Shown piece by piece: positions 1-6,540 of a stretch of 10,683 nucleotides of DNA. The stretch is from Opacimonas sp964559075 (lineage in GTDB: Bacteria; Pseudomonadota; Gammaproteobacteria; Enterobacterales; Alteromonadaceae): contig CAZLGJ010000099.1 in NCBI GenBank assembly GCA_964559075.1, forward strand, positions 1 to 10,683, in the 5' to 3' direction. The notes under the pieces were generated by a model. That model made no database searches, was not told the origin of the DNA, and was given only the letters and a program-made list of their open reading frames with translations. The position numbers were made by a program, and so were the translations under genes. How positions within the stretch are numbered: position 1 is the first letter of the stretch; each line of letters begins with the position of its first letter.

Positions 1-43
1 ACTTCGACGTTGAAATTACTTGTGATTGTTGAGTGAAGTTATT

Positions 44-469
44 ATGCAAGATGTATTCATTTATCTAAGTGTGCTAATCATTGGTGTCATTGTTGGTTTG
101 TTGGTAGCAAAGTTTGCATTTGCTTCTTCAGAAGACACGGCCTCGGTTGCCGAAAAAGAGCAAGCAACGGCTATGACGCACGCACAACTGCGCGAACAGC
201 TGAATGCCGCATCAGCGTCAATGGGTGAAATTGATAAGCAGATTGCCTCGTTCAAAGAGCAGCTCACTGAGATTGACTATATCTTAACTTCACATGAACA
301 AGGGGAAAATCAACCGCGTATTACCTTTTTTGGTGATCACGCATCCCCATATATTAATACAAATCAAAAAGAGCCTAGAGAACAGAGCCCTTCAGAGCAT
401 CAGCCGCGAGATTTTTCTAACTCGAGTTCAGGCTTGTTTGCCGGTGAAAATAAAACTGCCGACAAATAG
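44..469 (+). CDS. yhcB: YhcB/ZapG (DUF1043) inner-membrane coiled-coil protein
   Basis: Predicted 141-residue protein with one N-terminal membrane helix (about residues 5-25, FIYLSVLIIGVIVGLLVAKF) and a polar, probably coiled-coil stretch (about 40-85). The low-complexity tail carries QPRDFSNSSSGLF (about 122-134), matching the conserved C-terminal motif of E. coli YhcB (PRDYS..SGLL). That tail, the single helix, a length near the family norm (about 130) and the position directly before degQ identify it. Family members are inner-membrane proteins with the coiled coil in the cytoplasm, linked to cell division and envelope synthesis. The ATG at 44 is preferred because the hydrophobic helix then begins near the N-terminus, as in the family. 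An in-frame TTG at 26 would add six residues. Start-site signals are weak (GAG at 31-33). No clear promoter is visible in the 43 bases before it. Confidence 0.88.
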   Translation: MQDVFIYLSVLIIGVIVGLLVAKFAFASSEDTASVAEKEQATAMTHAQLREQLNAASASMGEIDKQIASFKEQLTEIDYILTSHEQGENQPRITFFGDHASPYINTNQKEPREQSPSEHQPRDFSNSSSGLFAGENKTADK

Positions 470-472
470 TCA

Positions 473-500
473 GGAACTTACCCGCAGTGCTCTAGTCTGT
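473..500 (+). promoter_or_regulatory. Sigma-E (RpoE)-like promoter for degQ
   Basis: GGAACTT at 473-479 is an exact match to the known sigma-E -35 consensus. After a 16-base spacer comes TCTGT at 496-500, one base from the TCTGA -10 of classic sigma-E promoters such as E. coli degP, which also has a 16-base spacer. The predicted start is about 506-508, giving a leader of roughly 35 bases before degQ. The element begins three bases after the yhcB stop. Sequence match only; activity is inferred. Confidence 0.62.
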
Positions 501-540
501 TGATAGGAATCGTATTTTTTCAACAGGAGTCACTGACACG

Positions 541-1911
541 ATGAATTCATGGTTGCGTAAAGCATGTTTGACCGCCACTCTTGGCGCTGTATTAATCGTT
601 CCGGTTAGCCACGCAAATGCAGTGGGACTGCCGTTTTTTGGTAAGGACAAAGCCCCCTCTCTCGCGCCGATGCTAGAGCAGACCATGCCTGCCGTGGTGA
701 GTATCAAAGTTGCCGGCACGCAAACTACCACCCAACAGATCCCCGAAGCACTGCGTAACTTTTTTGGCGCTCCGCGTGGACAAGTACAAGAAAGACCATT
801 TCGTTCGTTAGGGTCAGGCGTCATCATTGATGCTAAACAGGGCTATATCGTCACAAACGCGCACGTGGTCGATAGCGCAGATGAGATTATCGTTACCCTC
901 AACGACGGTCGCGAGTTTGAAGCCAAAAAAGTCGGTGCGGACGAGCAGTCCGACATTGCCCTTATCCAGATAGACGCAACCGACCTGTCTGAAATCACCA
1001 TTGCCGATTCTGACGAGCTGCGCGTGGGGGATTTTGTGGTCGCTATCGGTAACCCATTTGGTCTATCCGCAACAGTCACCTCAGGCATTGTTAGTGCCTT
1101 GGGACGCACCGGGATCAACCGCGGTGGCTTAGAAGACTTTATCCAAACCGATGCCGCAATCAACAAGGGCAACTCAGGCGGTGCGCTTATCAACCTTAGC
1201 GGTGAGCTGGTTGGGATCAACGCAGCGATTTTTGCCACTGACCCCAACAGCGGCAATCTCGGCATTGGCTTTGCTATTCCGTCCAAAATGATGCAAAACC
1301 TGGTCAACCAAATGGTCGAATTTGGTGAAGTACGCCGTGGCCTACTCGGCATTGTTGGCAACGATGTAGACTCGGGTCTTGCTGAAGCATTTGAATCATC
1401 CGTCAACAAGGGCGCATTTGTTGCCGAAGTGGCGCCAGATTCAGCGGCAAGTAAAGCTGATATCCAGCCGGGTGACATCATCACGCGCGTAGATAAAGAT
1501 GTGATTGAGAGCTTTGCTGAGCTGCGCGCCAAAGTCGCCAGTATGGGTGCCGGTGCGGAAGTCAATCTAGGCATTGTCCGTCGCGGTGAAACTCTGTCCG
1601 TCGATGTGGTGTTAGGTGATGCGGGCGCGACCACGCTGACTGCTGCGGAAATCCACCCGGCACTTGCAGGTGCAACGTTTGAAAACGGGACTGATATTGC
1701 CGGCAATCGCGGTGTCGAGATCACCGACATTGAACCGCGTAGCCCTGCGGTGCGTCTAGGCTTAAAAGAAAACGATGTCATCATCGGGGTCAACCGTCAG
1801 CGCGTCAACAATATTCAAGAGTTACGTGAGCGCATGGAGGCGGGTAAAGATGGCGTAATCGCCCTAAACATTCGTCGCGGTGACGCCACCCTGTTCGTGA
1901 TCATTCGCTAA
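541..1911 (+). CDS. degQ: Periplasmic serine protease/chaperone DegQ (HtrA family)
   Basis: A 456-residue HtrA protease that degrades or refolds damaged envelope proteins in the periplasm. Residues 1-27 form a signal peptide with a likely cut after HANA. The trypsin-like domain (about 38-255) has the catalytic triad His108 (TNAHVV), Asp138 (SDIAL) and Ser212 (GNSGGA). Two PDZ domains follow (about 262-360 and 372-455), the first opening with a GLLGI carboxylate-binding loop. The regulatory LA loop is short and has no cysteine pair, and total length is about 455, which fits DegQ better than DegP. In the E. coli order yhcB-degQ-degS this is DegQ, though in relatives without degP it may fill both roles. 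AGGAG at 525-529 lies 11 bases before the ATG, a rather long spacing. It is preceded by a sigma-E-like promoter and followed by its own terminator, so it is probably a single-gene transcript. Confidence 0.95.
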   Translation: MNSWLRKACLTATLGAVLIVPVSHANAVGLPFFGKDKAPSLAPMLEQTMPAVVSIKVAGTQTTTQQIPEALRNFFGAPRGQVQERPFRSLGSGVIIDAKQGYIVTNAHVVDSADEIIVTLNDGREFEAKKVGADEQSDIALIQIDATDLSEITIADSDELRVGDFVVAIGNPFGLSATVTSGIVSALGRTGINRGGLEDFIQTDAAINKGNSGGALINLSGELVGINAAIFATDPNSGNLGIGFAIPSKMMQNLVNQMVEFGEVRRGLLGIVGNDVDSGLAEAFESSVNKGAFVAEVAPDSAASKADIQPGDIITRVDKDVIESFAELRAKVASMGAGAEVNLGIVRRGETLSVDVVLGDAGATTLTAAEIHPALAGATFENGTDIAGNRGVEITDIEPRSPAVRLGLKENDVIIGVNRQRVNNIQELRERMEAGKDGVIALNIRRGDATLFVIIR

Positions 1912-1938
1912 GCCTGGTCACAGCCAACTAATTAAGCA

Positions 1939-1975
1939 AACCACTCCTTGTTTCACAAGGGGTGGTTTTGTTATT
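1939..1975 (+). terminator. Rho-independent terminator of degQ
   Basis: A 12-bp stem pairs AACCACTCCTTG (1939-1950) with CAAGGGGTGGTT (1956-1967), with one T-G wobble and a 5-base loop TTTCA. The downstream arm ends in a T-rich run (TTTTGTTATTT). It sits 27 bases after the degQ stop and separates degQ from degS. Confidence 0.9.
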
Positions 1976-1996
1976 TGACCCCAAGCATGGCATAAT
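1968..1996 (+). promoter_or_regulatory. Candidate sigma-70 promoter for degS-idi
   Basis: TTGTTA (1968-1973, 4/6 to the -35 consensus), a 17-base spacer, then CATAAT (1991-1996, 5/6 to the -10) preceded by TGG, an extended -10 element. The predicted start is near 2003, about 36 bases before degS. The -35 lies in the T-tract of the degQ terminator. A second AT-rich stretch (2001-2014, ending TATAAC) could be another -10 but lacks a partner -35. Prediction only. Confidence 0.5.
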
Positions 1997-2038
1997 CCCG
2001 TACATAATTATAACGACACTCACAGACAACACTGACTC

Positions 2039-3112
2039 ATGGCAGCTCAACGCATCGTCCTATTTTTTGTTCGTTCTATCATTATTGGCGGCATCGTCGC
2101 ATTATTGATCCTGCTGCTGGTGCCCGAACTGCGCCACGGCAGTGGCTTAGATATTCGCCACCTATTTAATCAGACGTCACCACCAAAACGCCTGTCGTAT
2201 CACGAAGCGATTTCGCGCTCTGCCCCTGCTGTTGTGAATATTTATAGCGTCAGCATTGAAGCCAATAGCTTCTTGAGCAACACCTCACGTGAACGCACCA
2301 ACCTTGGCTCAGGCGTGATCATGACTGAAGACGGGTTTATTTTGACCTGTCATCACGTTATCGATGGCGCGGCCTCTATTTATGTTGCCTTACAAGACAG
2401 TCGCCTGTTTGAAGCGCAAATCATTGGTCACGACCTATTTACCGATCTTGCGGTACTCAAAATCAACGCAGACAACCTCATTGCCATCCCACAATATCAA
2501 GACCCGCAGGTGAAAGTGGGGGATATCACTATGGCGATTGGCAACCCCTACAATCTAGGCCAAACTATTACGCACGGGATCATCAGTCGCACCGGTCGCA
2601 ATGGCTTAGCAAACTATGTCGATTTTATTCAGACTGACGCGGTGCTTAATCAAGGTAACTCTGGCGGTGCGTTAGTTGATTCCGAAGGATATTTATTGGG
2701 GATCACCAACGCTAACTTTCGTACGGTTGACGCTCAGCGCCGCGTGCGCAATGTAGACGGGATTAACTTTGCGGTGCCCTACCCGCTGGCACTGCGCGTT
2801 ATGAATGAACTGATCGTCAATGGCAAGGTAACTCGTGGCCAACTAGGCTTTTCGGGTAACGAGTTTGCCGGACAAGACGGCATTGTCATATCCAATATCA
2901 CACCGGGATCGCCAGCTGATCTCGCCGGCCTACAGGTCGGAGACCGGTTAATTGCCATTGATGGCGTGCCGCTGACAAGCGCCTCTGCAGCCTTGGACAT
3001 GATTGCAGAAACACCACCAGGGACCTTAATGGAGCTGCAGGTGGTGCGCTCAGAAAGTACCTTAACCATTCTTGTTACGGTAGGCGAACTGCAGTTGGAT
3101 AACGTGCGATGA
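2039..3112 (+). CDS. degS: Membrane-anchored serine protease DegS (site-1 protease of the sigma-E pathway)
   Basis: A 357-residue HtrA-family protease. In the known pathway DegS senses exposed outer-membrane-protein C-termini through its PDZ domain and makes the first cut in the anti-sigma factor RseA, freeing sigma-E. An N-terminal helix (about 10-28) is an uncleaved anchor, so the protease faces the periplasm. Triad: His106, Asp136 (TDLAVL), Ser208 (GNSGGA). Arg187 in the TGRNGL loop matches the activation-loop arginine of E. coli DegS. One PDZ domain (about 267-350) separates it from two-PDZ DegQ; it looks shorter than the E. coli one, lacking about 10-15 residues soon after the GQLGFSG loop. 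The usual TNxHV motif around the catalytic histidine reads TCHHV. An in-frame TGA at 2033 makes ATG 2039 the first possible ATG; no strong Shine-Dalgarno is visible. Its stop overlaps the idi start. Confidence 0.94.
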   Translation: MAAQRIVLFFVRSIIIGGIVALLILLLVPELRHGSGLDIRHLFNQTSPPKRLSYHEAISRSAPAVVNIYSVSIEANSFLSNTSRERTNLGSGVIMTEDGFILTCHHVIDGAASIYVALQDSRLFEAQIIGHDLFTDLAVLKINADNLIAIPQYQDPQVKVGDITMAIGNPYNLGQTITHGIISRTGRNGLANYVDFIQTDAVLNQGNSGGALVDSEGYLLGITNANFRTVDAQRRVRNVDGINFAVPYPLALRVMNELIVNGKVTRGQLGFSGNEFAGQDGIVISNITPGSPADLAGLQVGDRLIAIDGVPLTSASAALDMIAETPPGTLMELQVVRSESTLTILVTVGELQLDNVR

Positions 3113-3645
3113 AACCAGTCAAAGTGGTGCTGGTTGATACGCTTGGTCAGCCCATTGGCACCCAAGAAAAACTCGCCGCACACGAGCTTAATCAACTGCA
3201 CTTAGCTTTTTCGGTGATGCTGTATCGCGAAGTAGATGGACATATAGAAGTATTGCTACAACAGCGCGCTGCTGGCAAATATCACTCTGCCAACCACTGG
3301 GCCAATACCTGCTGCTCGCACCCTCAGCCAGATGAAGCCTTAGCGATAGCCGCAAAGCGCCGGCTAGTGGAAGAGCTTAATTTGGAACTGACAGCAGAGT
3401 TACAGCACTGCGGCAGCTTTATTTATCATGCGCAGTTAACGGATGAGCTCAGTGAACACGAGTTTGATCACGTTTTAATAGCCCCATTTAACGCTGAGCT
3501 CCCCTTGCCCAATCCAGATGAAGTGCAAGCATTGCAATGGATGCGCCTATCAGAGCTAGAACACTCTCTCAAGATAGAGCCTGAGCGATATGCGGTGTGG
3601 TTGCCTTATGTTGTACAACACGTAACTAAAGCCCTAGCGCAATAG
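3109..3645 (+). CDS. idi: Type I isopentenyl-diphosphate delta-isomerase
   Basis: A 178-residue Nudix-fold enzyme that interconverts isopentenyl and dimethylallyl diphosphate, the two building blocks of quinone side chains, undecaprenyl phosphate and prenylated tRNA. Visible family residues: metal-ligand histidines His25 and His31 (LHLAFS), the WANTCCSHP motif with catalytic Cys69 and metal-ligand His71, the Nudix-like helix AAKRRLVEEL (81-90), and acidic residues Glu116 and Glu118 in SEHEFDH, matching the catalytic glutamate region. Length is typical of bacterial type I enzymes (about 180). The start codon overlaps the degS stop as ATGA, with no good independent ribosome binding site, which implies translational coupling. 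In bacteria that use the MEP pathway, as most gammaproteobacteria do, the enzyme balances rather than creates the precursor pool. A hairpin spans its stop codon. Confidence 0.95.
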   Translation: MKPVKVVLVDTLGQPIGTQEKLAAHELNQLHLAFSVMLYREVDGHIEVLLQQRAAGKYHSANHWANTCCSHPQPDEALAIAAKRRLVEELNLELTAELQHCGSFIYHAQLTDELSEHEFDHVLIAPFNAELPLPNPDEVQALQWMRLSELEHSLKIEPERYAVWLPYVVQHVTKALAQ

Positions 3646-3658
3646 TATATTGCGCGAG
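3634..3658. terminator. Hairpin between convergent idi and arcB, possible bidirectional terminator
   Basis: A perfect 8-bp inverted repeat, GCGCAATA (3637-3644) and TATTGCGC (3648-3655), with a 3-base loop, extends by two more pairs beyond an A-G mismatch. It covers the idi stop codon and lies 17 bases from the arcB stop. Neither side has a long T run, so termination strength is uncertain. Confidence 0.45.
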
Positions 3659-3674
3659 CAATTTCACTTAGGCG

Positions 3675-6029
3675 TTATACTTCAAACTGCTGCTCAGCCA
3701 TCCATTTTTTGAGCACAGTGACATCATTTGCTATCGCAGCAGACAAATCGTCAACCCACTCATGCACATTTTCCCACCAGGCGGGATGATCCCCTTGCTG
3801 GATTTCGTTGGCAATACGCTGAATACGAATAAGGCCCATCGAACTTGCCGCGCCTTTGATCTTATGAGCTTGTGAGCAGACTTCGTCTTTTTCTTTGGCT
3901 ACTAAGTTGGTCTTTAAATTGTCCAAATATTCTGGGATCTTATCTTCAAACACCGTCAGGCTCGTGGTAACCATCTCAGCGCCAATTGTGTCGGCTAAGG
4001 TGCGCACTAGCTCAGTATCTAGCATATTATCCAGGGTTTTGTTATCGGCTTTTTCTTCGATTTCTACTGGCGGTAAGCTTTCGACAGTGTTGGCAAAGAG
4101 CTCATTAAACACCTGGATCACGCGCGATTTTTTGATGGGTTTGGCGATGACATCGTCCATGCCGTTTTGCAGATATTCCTCGCGTTTTTTGATGACGTTT
4201 GCCGTGAGCGCCACGATCGGCGTTTGCATCACCAAATCCTCATGGATCACCGTATCTGCCACATCAAAACCAGTCATATCAGGCAGCTGAATATCCAGCA
4301 GGATCAAATCATAACGGGTAGAACGAATTTTATCGATTGCTTCTTGGCCCGTCATGGCCACATCGACGGTTTGCTCCAGCTTCTCTAAAAGTGCCTTCGC
4401 GACCATGACGTTCAGCTCAATGTCTTCAACTAACAAGATGTGTAAGCCTTTAACTTGTAGCTCTTCACGGACTCGCTGCTGATGACTGATTTCGAGCGGA
4501 ATATCGATATAAAAGCGCGTCCCTTTACCCACTTCAGACTGTACCGTAATGCTACCGTCCATGCGCTCAACCATTTCTTTACAAATCGCCAAGCCAATCC
4601 CCGTGCCGGTGGCCGATTGATGGTCGGGATGATCCACTTGATAGTACATGGCAAAGATTTTGTCGATATCGCGCTGCGGGATCCCCACACCGGTATCTTC
4701 TACAGTAAACCTGACCTGTGCAGTCTTGCTATCCGAAGACGTAGTGGCTTCGACTGAGAGTGACACATGCCCTTTGGGCGTGAACTTGACCGCGTTAAAC
4801 AAAATATTCCACAAAATTTGGCGCAAGCGCGTTCCATCAACCAGCACAAACTGTGGCAAGGGTTGATGGACGATAGTGCGAAATCCAAGGTTCTTATCCG
4901 CAGCCAGTAGCTTGATAACACTGCCAAGCTCTTCAGTGAAGGTTTCTAGTGAGAGCGTTTTGTAAGATAATTCAATTTTGTCACGCTCTAACTTATCCAA
5001 ATCGATGATGTCGTTAAAGATGTTACCCAGCGTGATCGCTGACGCATAAATGGTACTGACCCAGTTAAACTGCTCGTCAGTTAGACTGGTGTCTCGCAAC
5101 ATACGGCTAAGGCCAACAATCCCGTTGAGCGGCGTGCGCAGTTCATGCGAAATAGTCGCGATGAATTTGGTTTTGTCCTTGCTGGCCTGTTCTGCGGCTT
5201 TTTCGGCATGCATGCGCTCGGTCATATCTCGACCAAATGCCAACAAGCCCAAACGGTTGCCGTCGTGATCAAAAAACGGCACCTTGCGCATTTCGAAATA
5301 GCGGCGACGACCATCGTGGAAACGCAGCCACAGCTCCTCGGTGAGCGAGATGTTTTTTTCTAATACTTCATTGTCAGACTTGACCACCTGGCGAGCGAGT
5401 TCTTCATCATATACCTGGTGCGGTGTCAATCCGAGTAGCTCATCTTGAGTACGCCCGGTCAAATCCTCAGCCACGCGGTTGCAGCCAGCAAACTTGCCTT
5501 CTTCGTTGCGGTAGTAAATCAAATCAGGGGAGGCATCGATGATTGAGCGCAAGAGCATAGACAGGCGACGCGCCTGAATTTCTTGTTCGGATTTGTCGCG
5601 AATTTCTTTTTCGAGTTCCTCAAACACTTTTTCACGTTCGAGCTGCGCGTTACGGCGCTGTTCTATCTCGTAGTTGAGCTGTTTGATATTGTTTTGCAGT
5701 TCTTTATTGAGCAAGATATCTTCTTCGCGCAAACTTTCGAGCTCTTCGATCACTTCTTTGAGATGTGCACGAGAATGTTCAAGCTGTTTGACTAGTTCAC
5801 TAAAAAAATACAGCAACCAAGGTGCACTGAGCATGGTCAAAATCAGTGCACTCATATAATCTTCTAACGTCGGGTCGCTGCCTAAGCTCAAGCGGATCAC
5901 GTAAGAGCCACCCATAGTAAACGCCAGTGTCATGAGTACAAACAACACACTCAGGCGCAACGTCCCGTAGCGTTCAACAAAACTGGCAAAACGAAACGCC
6001 CACGTATAACGAGATTGTTTAGCTGGCAT
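3675..6029 (-). CDS. arcB: Aerobic respiration control sensor kinase ArcB (tripartite hybrid)
   Basis: A 784-residue inner-membrane hybrid kinase of the ArcB/ArcA system, which reads quinone redox state and represses respiratory genes under low oxygen. Two membrane helices (about 25-46 and 58-78) flank a short periplasmic loop, followed by a long coiled coil (about 79-155). A PAS domain (about 158-270) precedes the kinase core, with H-box His295 (ATISHELRTPLNG), N-box Asn408/Asn412, G1 DTGVGIP (445-451) and G2 TGTGIGL (474-480). The receiver domain has Glu535/Asp536, phospho-acceptor Asp579, Thr609 and Lys630. The C-terminal HPt domain has His722 (AHKIKGAASSM). Every relay residue is present. 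Cys183 aligns with E. coli redox cysteine Cys180, but the second one (Cys241) is replaced by Tyr244. The translation start has only a weak upstream signal. It converges on idi and is divergent from gltB; ArcA is not in this window. Confidence 0.96.
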   Translation of the reverse strand: MPAKQSRYTWAFRFASFVERYGTLRLSVLFVLMTLAFTMGGSYVIRLSLGSDPTLEDYMSALILTMLSAPWLLYFFSELVKQLEHSRAHLKEVIEELESLREEDILLNKELQNNIKQLNYEIEQRRNAQLEREKVFEELEKEIRDKSEQEIQARRLSMLLRSIIDASPDLIYYRNEEGKFAGCNRVAEDLTGRTQDELLGLTPHQVYDEELARQVVKSDNEVLEKNISLTEELWLRFHDGRRRYFEMRKVPFFDHDGNRLGLLAFGRDMTERMHAEKAAEQASKDKTKFIATISHELRTPLNGIVGLSRMLRDTSLTDEQFNWVSTIYASAITLGNIFNDIIDLDKLERDKIELSYKTLSLETFTEELGSVIKLLAADKNLGFRTIVHQPLPQFVLVDGTRLRQILWNILFNAVKFTPKGHVSLSVEATTSSDSKTAQVRFTVEDTGVGIPQRDIDKIFAMYYQVDHPDHQSATGTGIGLAICKEMVERMDGSITVQSEVGKGTRFYIDIPLEISHQQRVREELQVKGLHILLVEDIELNVMVAKALLEKLEQTVDVAMTGQEAIDKIRSTRYDLILLDIQLPDMTGFDVADTVIHEDLVMQTPIVALTANVIKKREEYLQNGMDDVIAKPIKKSRVIQVFNELFANTVESLPPVEIEEKADNKTLDNMLDTELVRTLADTIGAEMVTTSLTVFEDKIPEYLDNLKTNLVAKEKDEVCSQAHKIKGAASSMGLIRIQRIANEIQQGDHPAWWENVHEWVDDLSAAIANDVTVLKKWMAEQQFEV

Positions 6030-6169
6030 AAGAACTTATCACACTCTAACTACTCCAATATGGGCAGCATTGTAACAATCATTGGCGGGGAATGCACTGT
6101 TGGTCATTCTTCAGCAATAGACACCAAAATCCAGAGCCCAATACTGACATTATATTCATTTTTTACGCA

Positions 6170-6198
6170 TATATATTCATTATTAATGCATTTGTTAA
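6170..6198 (-). promoter_or_regulatory. Candidate arcB promoter
   Basis: Read on the minus strand: TTAACA (6198-6193, 5/6 to the -35 consensus), a 17-base spacer, then TATATA (6175-6170, 4/6 to the -10). The predicted start is about 6163, giving a leader near 130 bases. A perfect TATAAT also occurs on this strand at 6154-6149 but has no recognisable -35 at proper spacing. AT-richness raises the chance of false matches. Confidence 0.42.
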
Positions 6199-6208
6199 TT
6201 TTTTGTTA
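6194..6208 (+). promoter_or_regulatory. ArcA-box-like direct repeat overlapping the arcB -35
   Basis: GTTAATTTTTTGTTA matches the known 15-bp ArcA consensus GTTAATTAAATGTTA at 12 of 15 positions, with both GTTA half-sites intact and 11 bases apart, the spacing known for phosphorylated ArcA. A third related half-site, ATTAAT, lies at 6182-6187. The box overlaps the candidate -35 of arcB, a position suited to repression. Confidence 0.5.
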
Positions 6209-6221
6209 GCGCCAAAGGCGC
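6209..6221. repeat. GC-rich perfect palindrome
   Basis: GCGCC-AAA-GGCGC is a perfect 5-bp inverted repeat with a 3-base centre inside otherwise AT-rich DNA, directly next to the ArcA-like box. It has no T-tract on the downstream side of either strand, so it does not look like a terminator. An operator or a leader hairpin is possible; function unknown. Confidence 0.5.
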
Positions 6222-6299
6222 AATATCAATCATCTTTAGGTCTTATATTTTAAAATGTACATCACTTTATTTATTGAGCCAAAGAAAACGTAAATCATT

Positions 6300-6314
6300 G
6301 TTTTTTATATGTTA
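6300..6314 (+). promoter_or_regulatory. Second, weaker ArcA-like repeat
   Basis: GTTTTTTATATGTTA also matches the ArcA consensus at 12 of 15 positions with the half-sites 11 bases apart, but the first half-site is degenerate (GTTT) and the local sequence is T-rich. It lies about 50 bp upstream of the nearer gltB promoter candidate. Confidence 0.25.
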
Positions 6315-6362
6315 AATTTAAAAACCACACAAAATCGTAAAAAAGGATAAACAAACTAAGAT

Positions 6363-6391
6363 TTGACCTAAATGCCGCTTCAAGGTATTTT
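6363..6391 (+). promoter_or_regulatory. Candidate gltB promoter 1
   Basis: TTGACC (6363-6368, 5/6) and TATTTT (6386-6391, 4/6) with a 17-base spacer. The start would be near 6398, giving a leader of about 190 bases that contains the terminator-like hairpin at 6541-6574. Confidence 0.42.
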
Positions 6392-6396
6392 ACGCA

Positions 6397-6407
6397 GTCT
6401 ACTAGAC
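6397..6407. repeat. Small dyad GTCTA-C-TAGAC, possible operator
   Basis: A perfect 11-bp inverted repeat at the predicted start of promoter 1, overlapping the -35 of promoter 2. The half-site CTAGACA recurs at 6525-6531. A regulator site is possible, but the repeat is short enough to be chance. Confidence 0.25.
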
Positions 6408-6431
6408 AATAATGCATAACAATTCTAATAT
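6403..6431 (+). promoter_or_regulatory. Candidate gltB promoter 2
   Basis: TAGACA (6403-6408, 5/6) and TAATAT (6426-6431, 4/6), also with a 17-base spacer. The start would be near 6438, giving a leader of about 150 bases. It is an alternative or an addition to promoter 1; sequence alone cannot choose. Confidence 0.38.
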
Positions 6432-6540
6432 CTGCTAGTAAGAAATAGCCCGCCAAGGTGGTTTGTAAAACGCGATACAATCTCTGTCCGTTTTAGCAAG
6501 GCTGTAAAAAAGAAAAATAGTGCCCTAGACAGTATATGCT

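Noticed and set aside
294..503. 69-codon plus-strand frame overlapping the end of yhcB
   Set aside because: It overlaps the conserved YhcB tail in another frame and shows no recognisable protein features.
843..1793. 316-codon open frame on the minus strand inside degQ
   Set aside because: It is antisense to an intact, fully recognisable protease gene; its translation is Ser/Pro/Arg-rich with no family features, as expected for a shadow frame.
3637..3655. Hairpin over the idi stop considered as part of a dispersed repeat family
   Set aside because: Only one copy is seen in the window; a terminator shared by convergent genes is simpler.
6372..6419. 15-codon frame in the gltB leader as a possible attenuation peptide
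   Set aside because: There is no ribosome binding site and no run of regulatory codons; it also lies over the candidate promoters rather than close to the terminator-like hairpin.
6295..6480. 61-codon minus-strand frame in the arcB-gltB gap
   Set aside because: No recognisable domain, AT-rich low-complexity composition, and it crosses the candidate gltB promoters.
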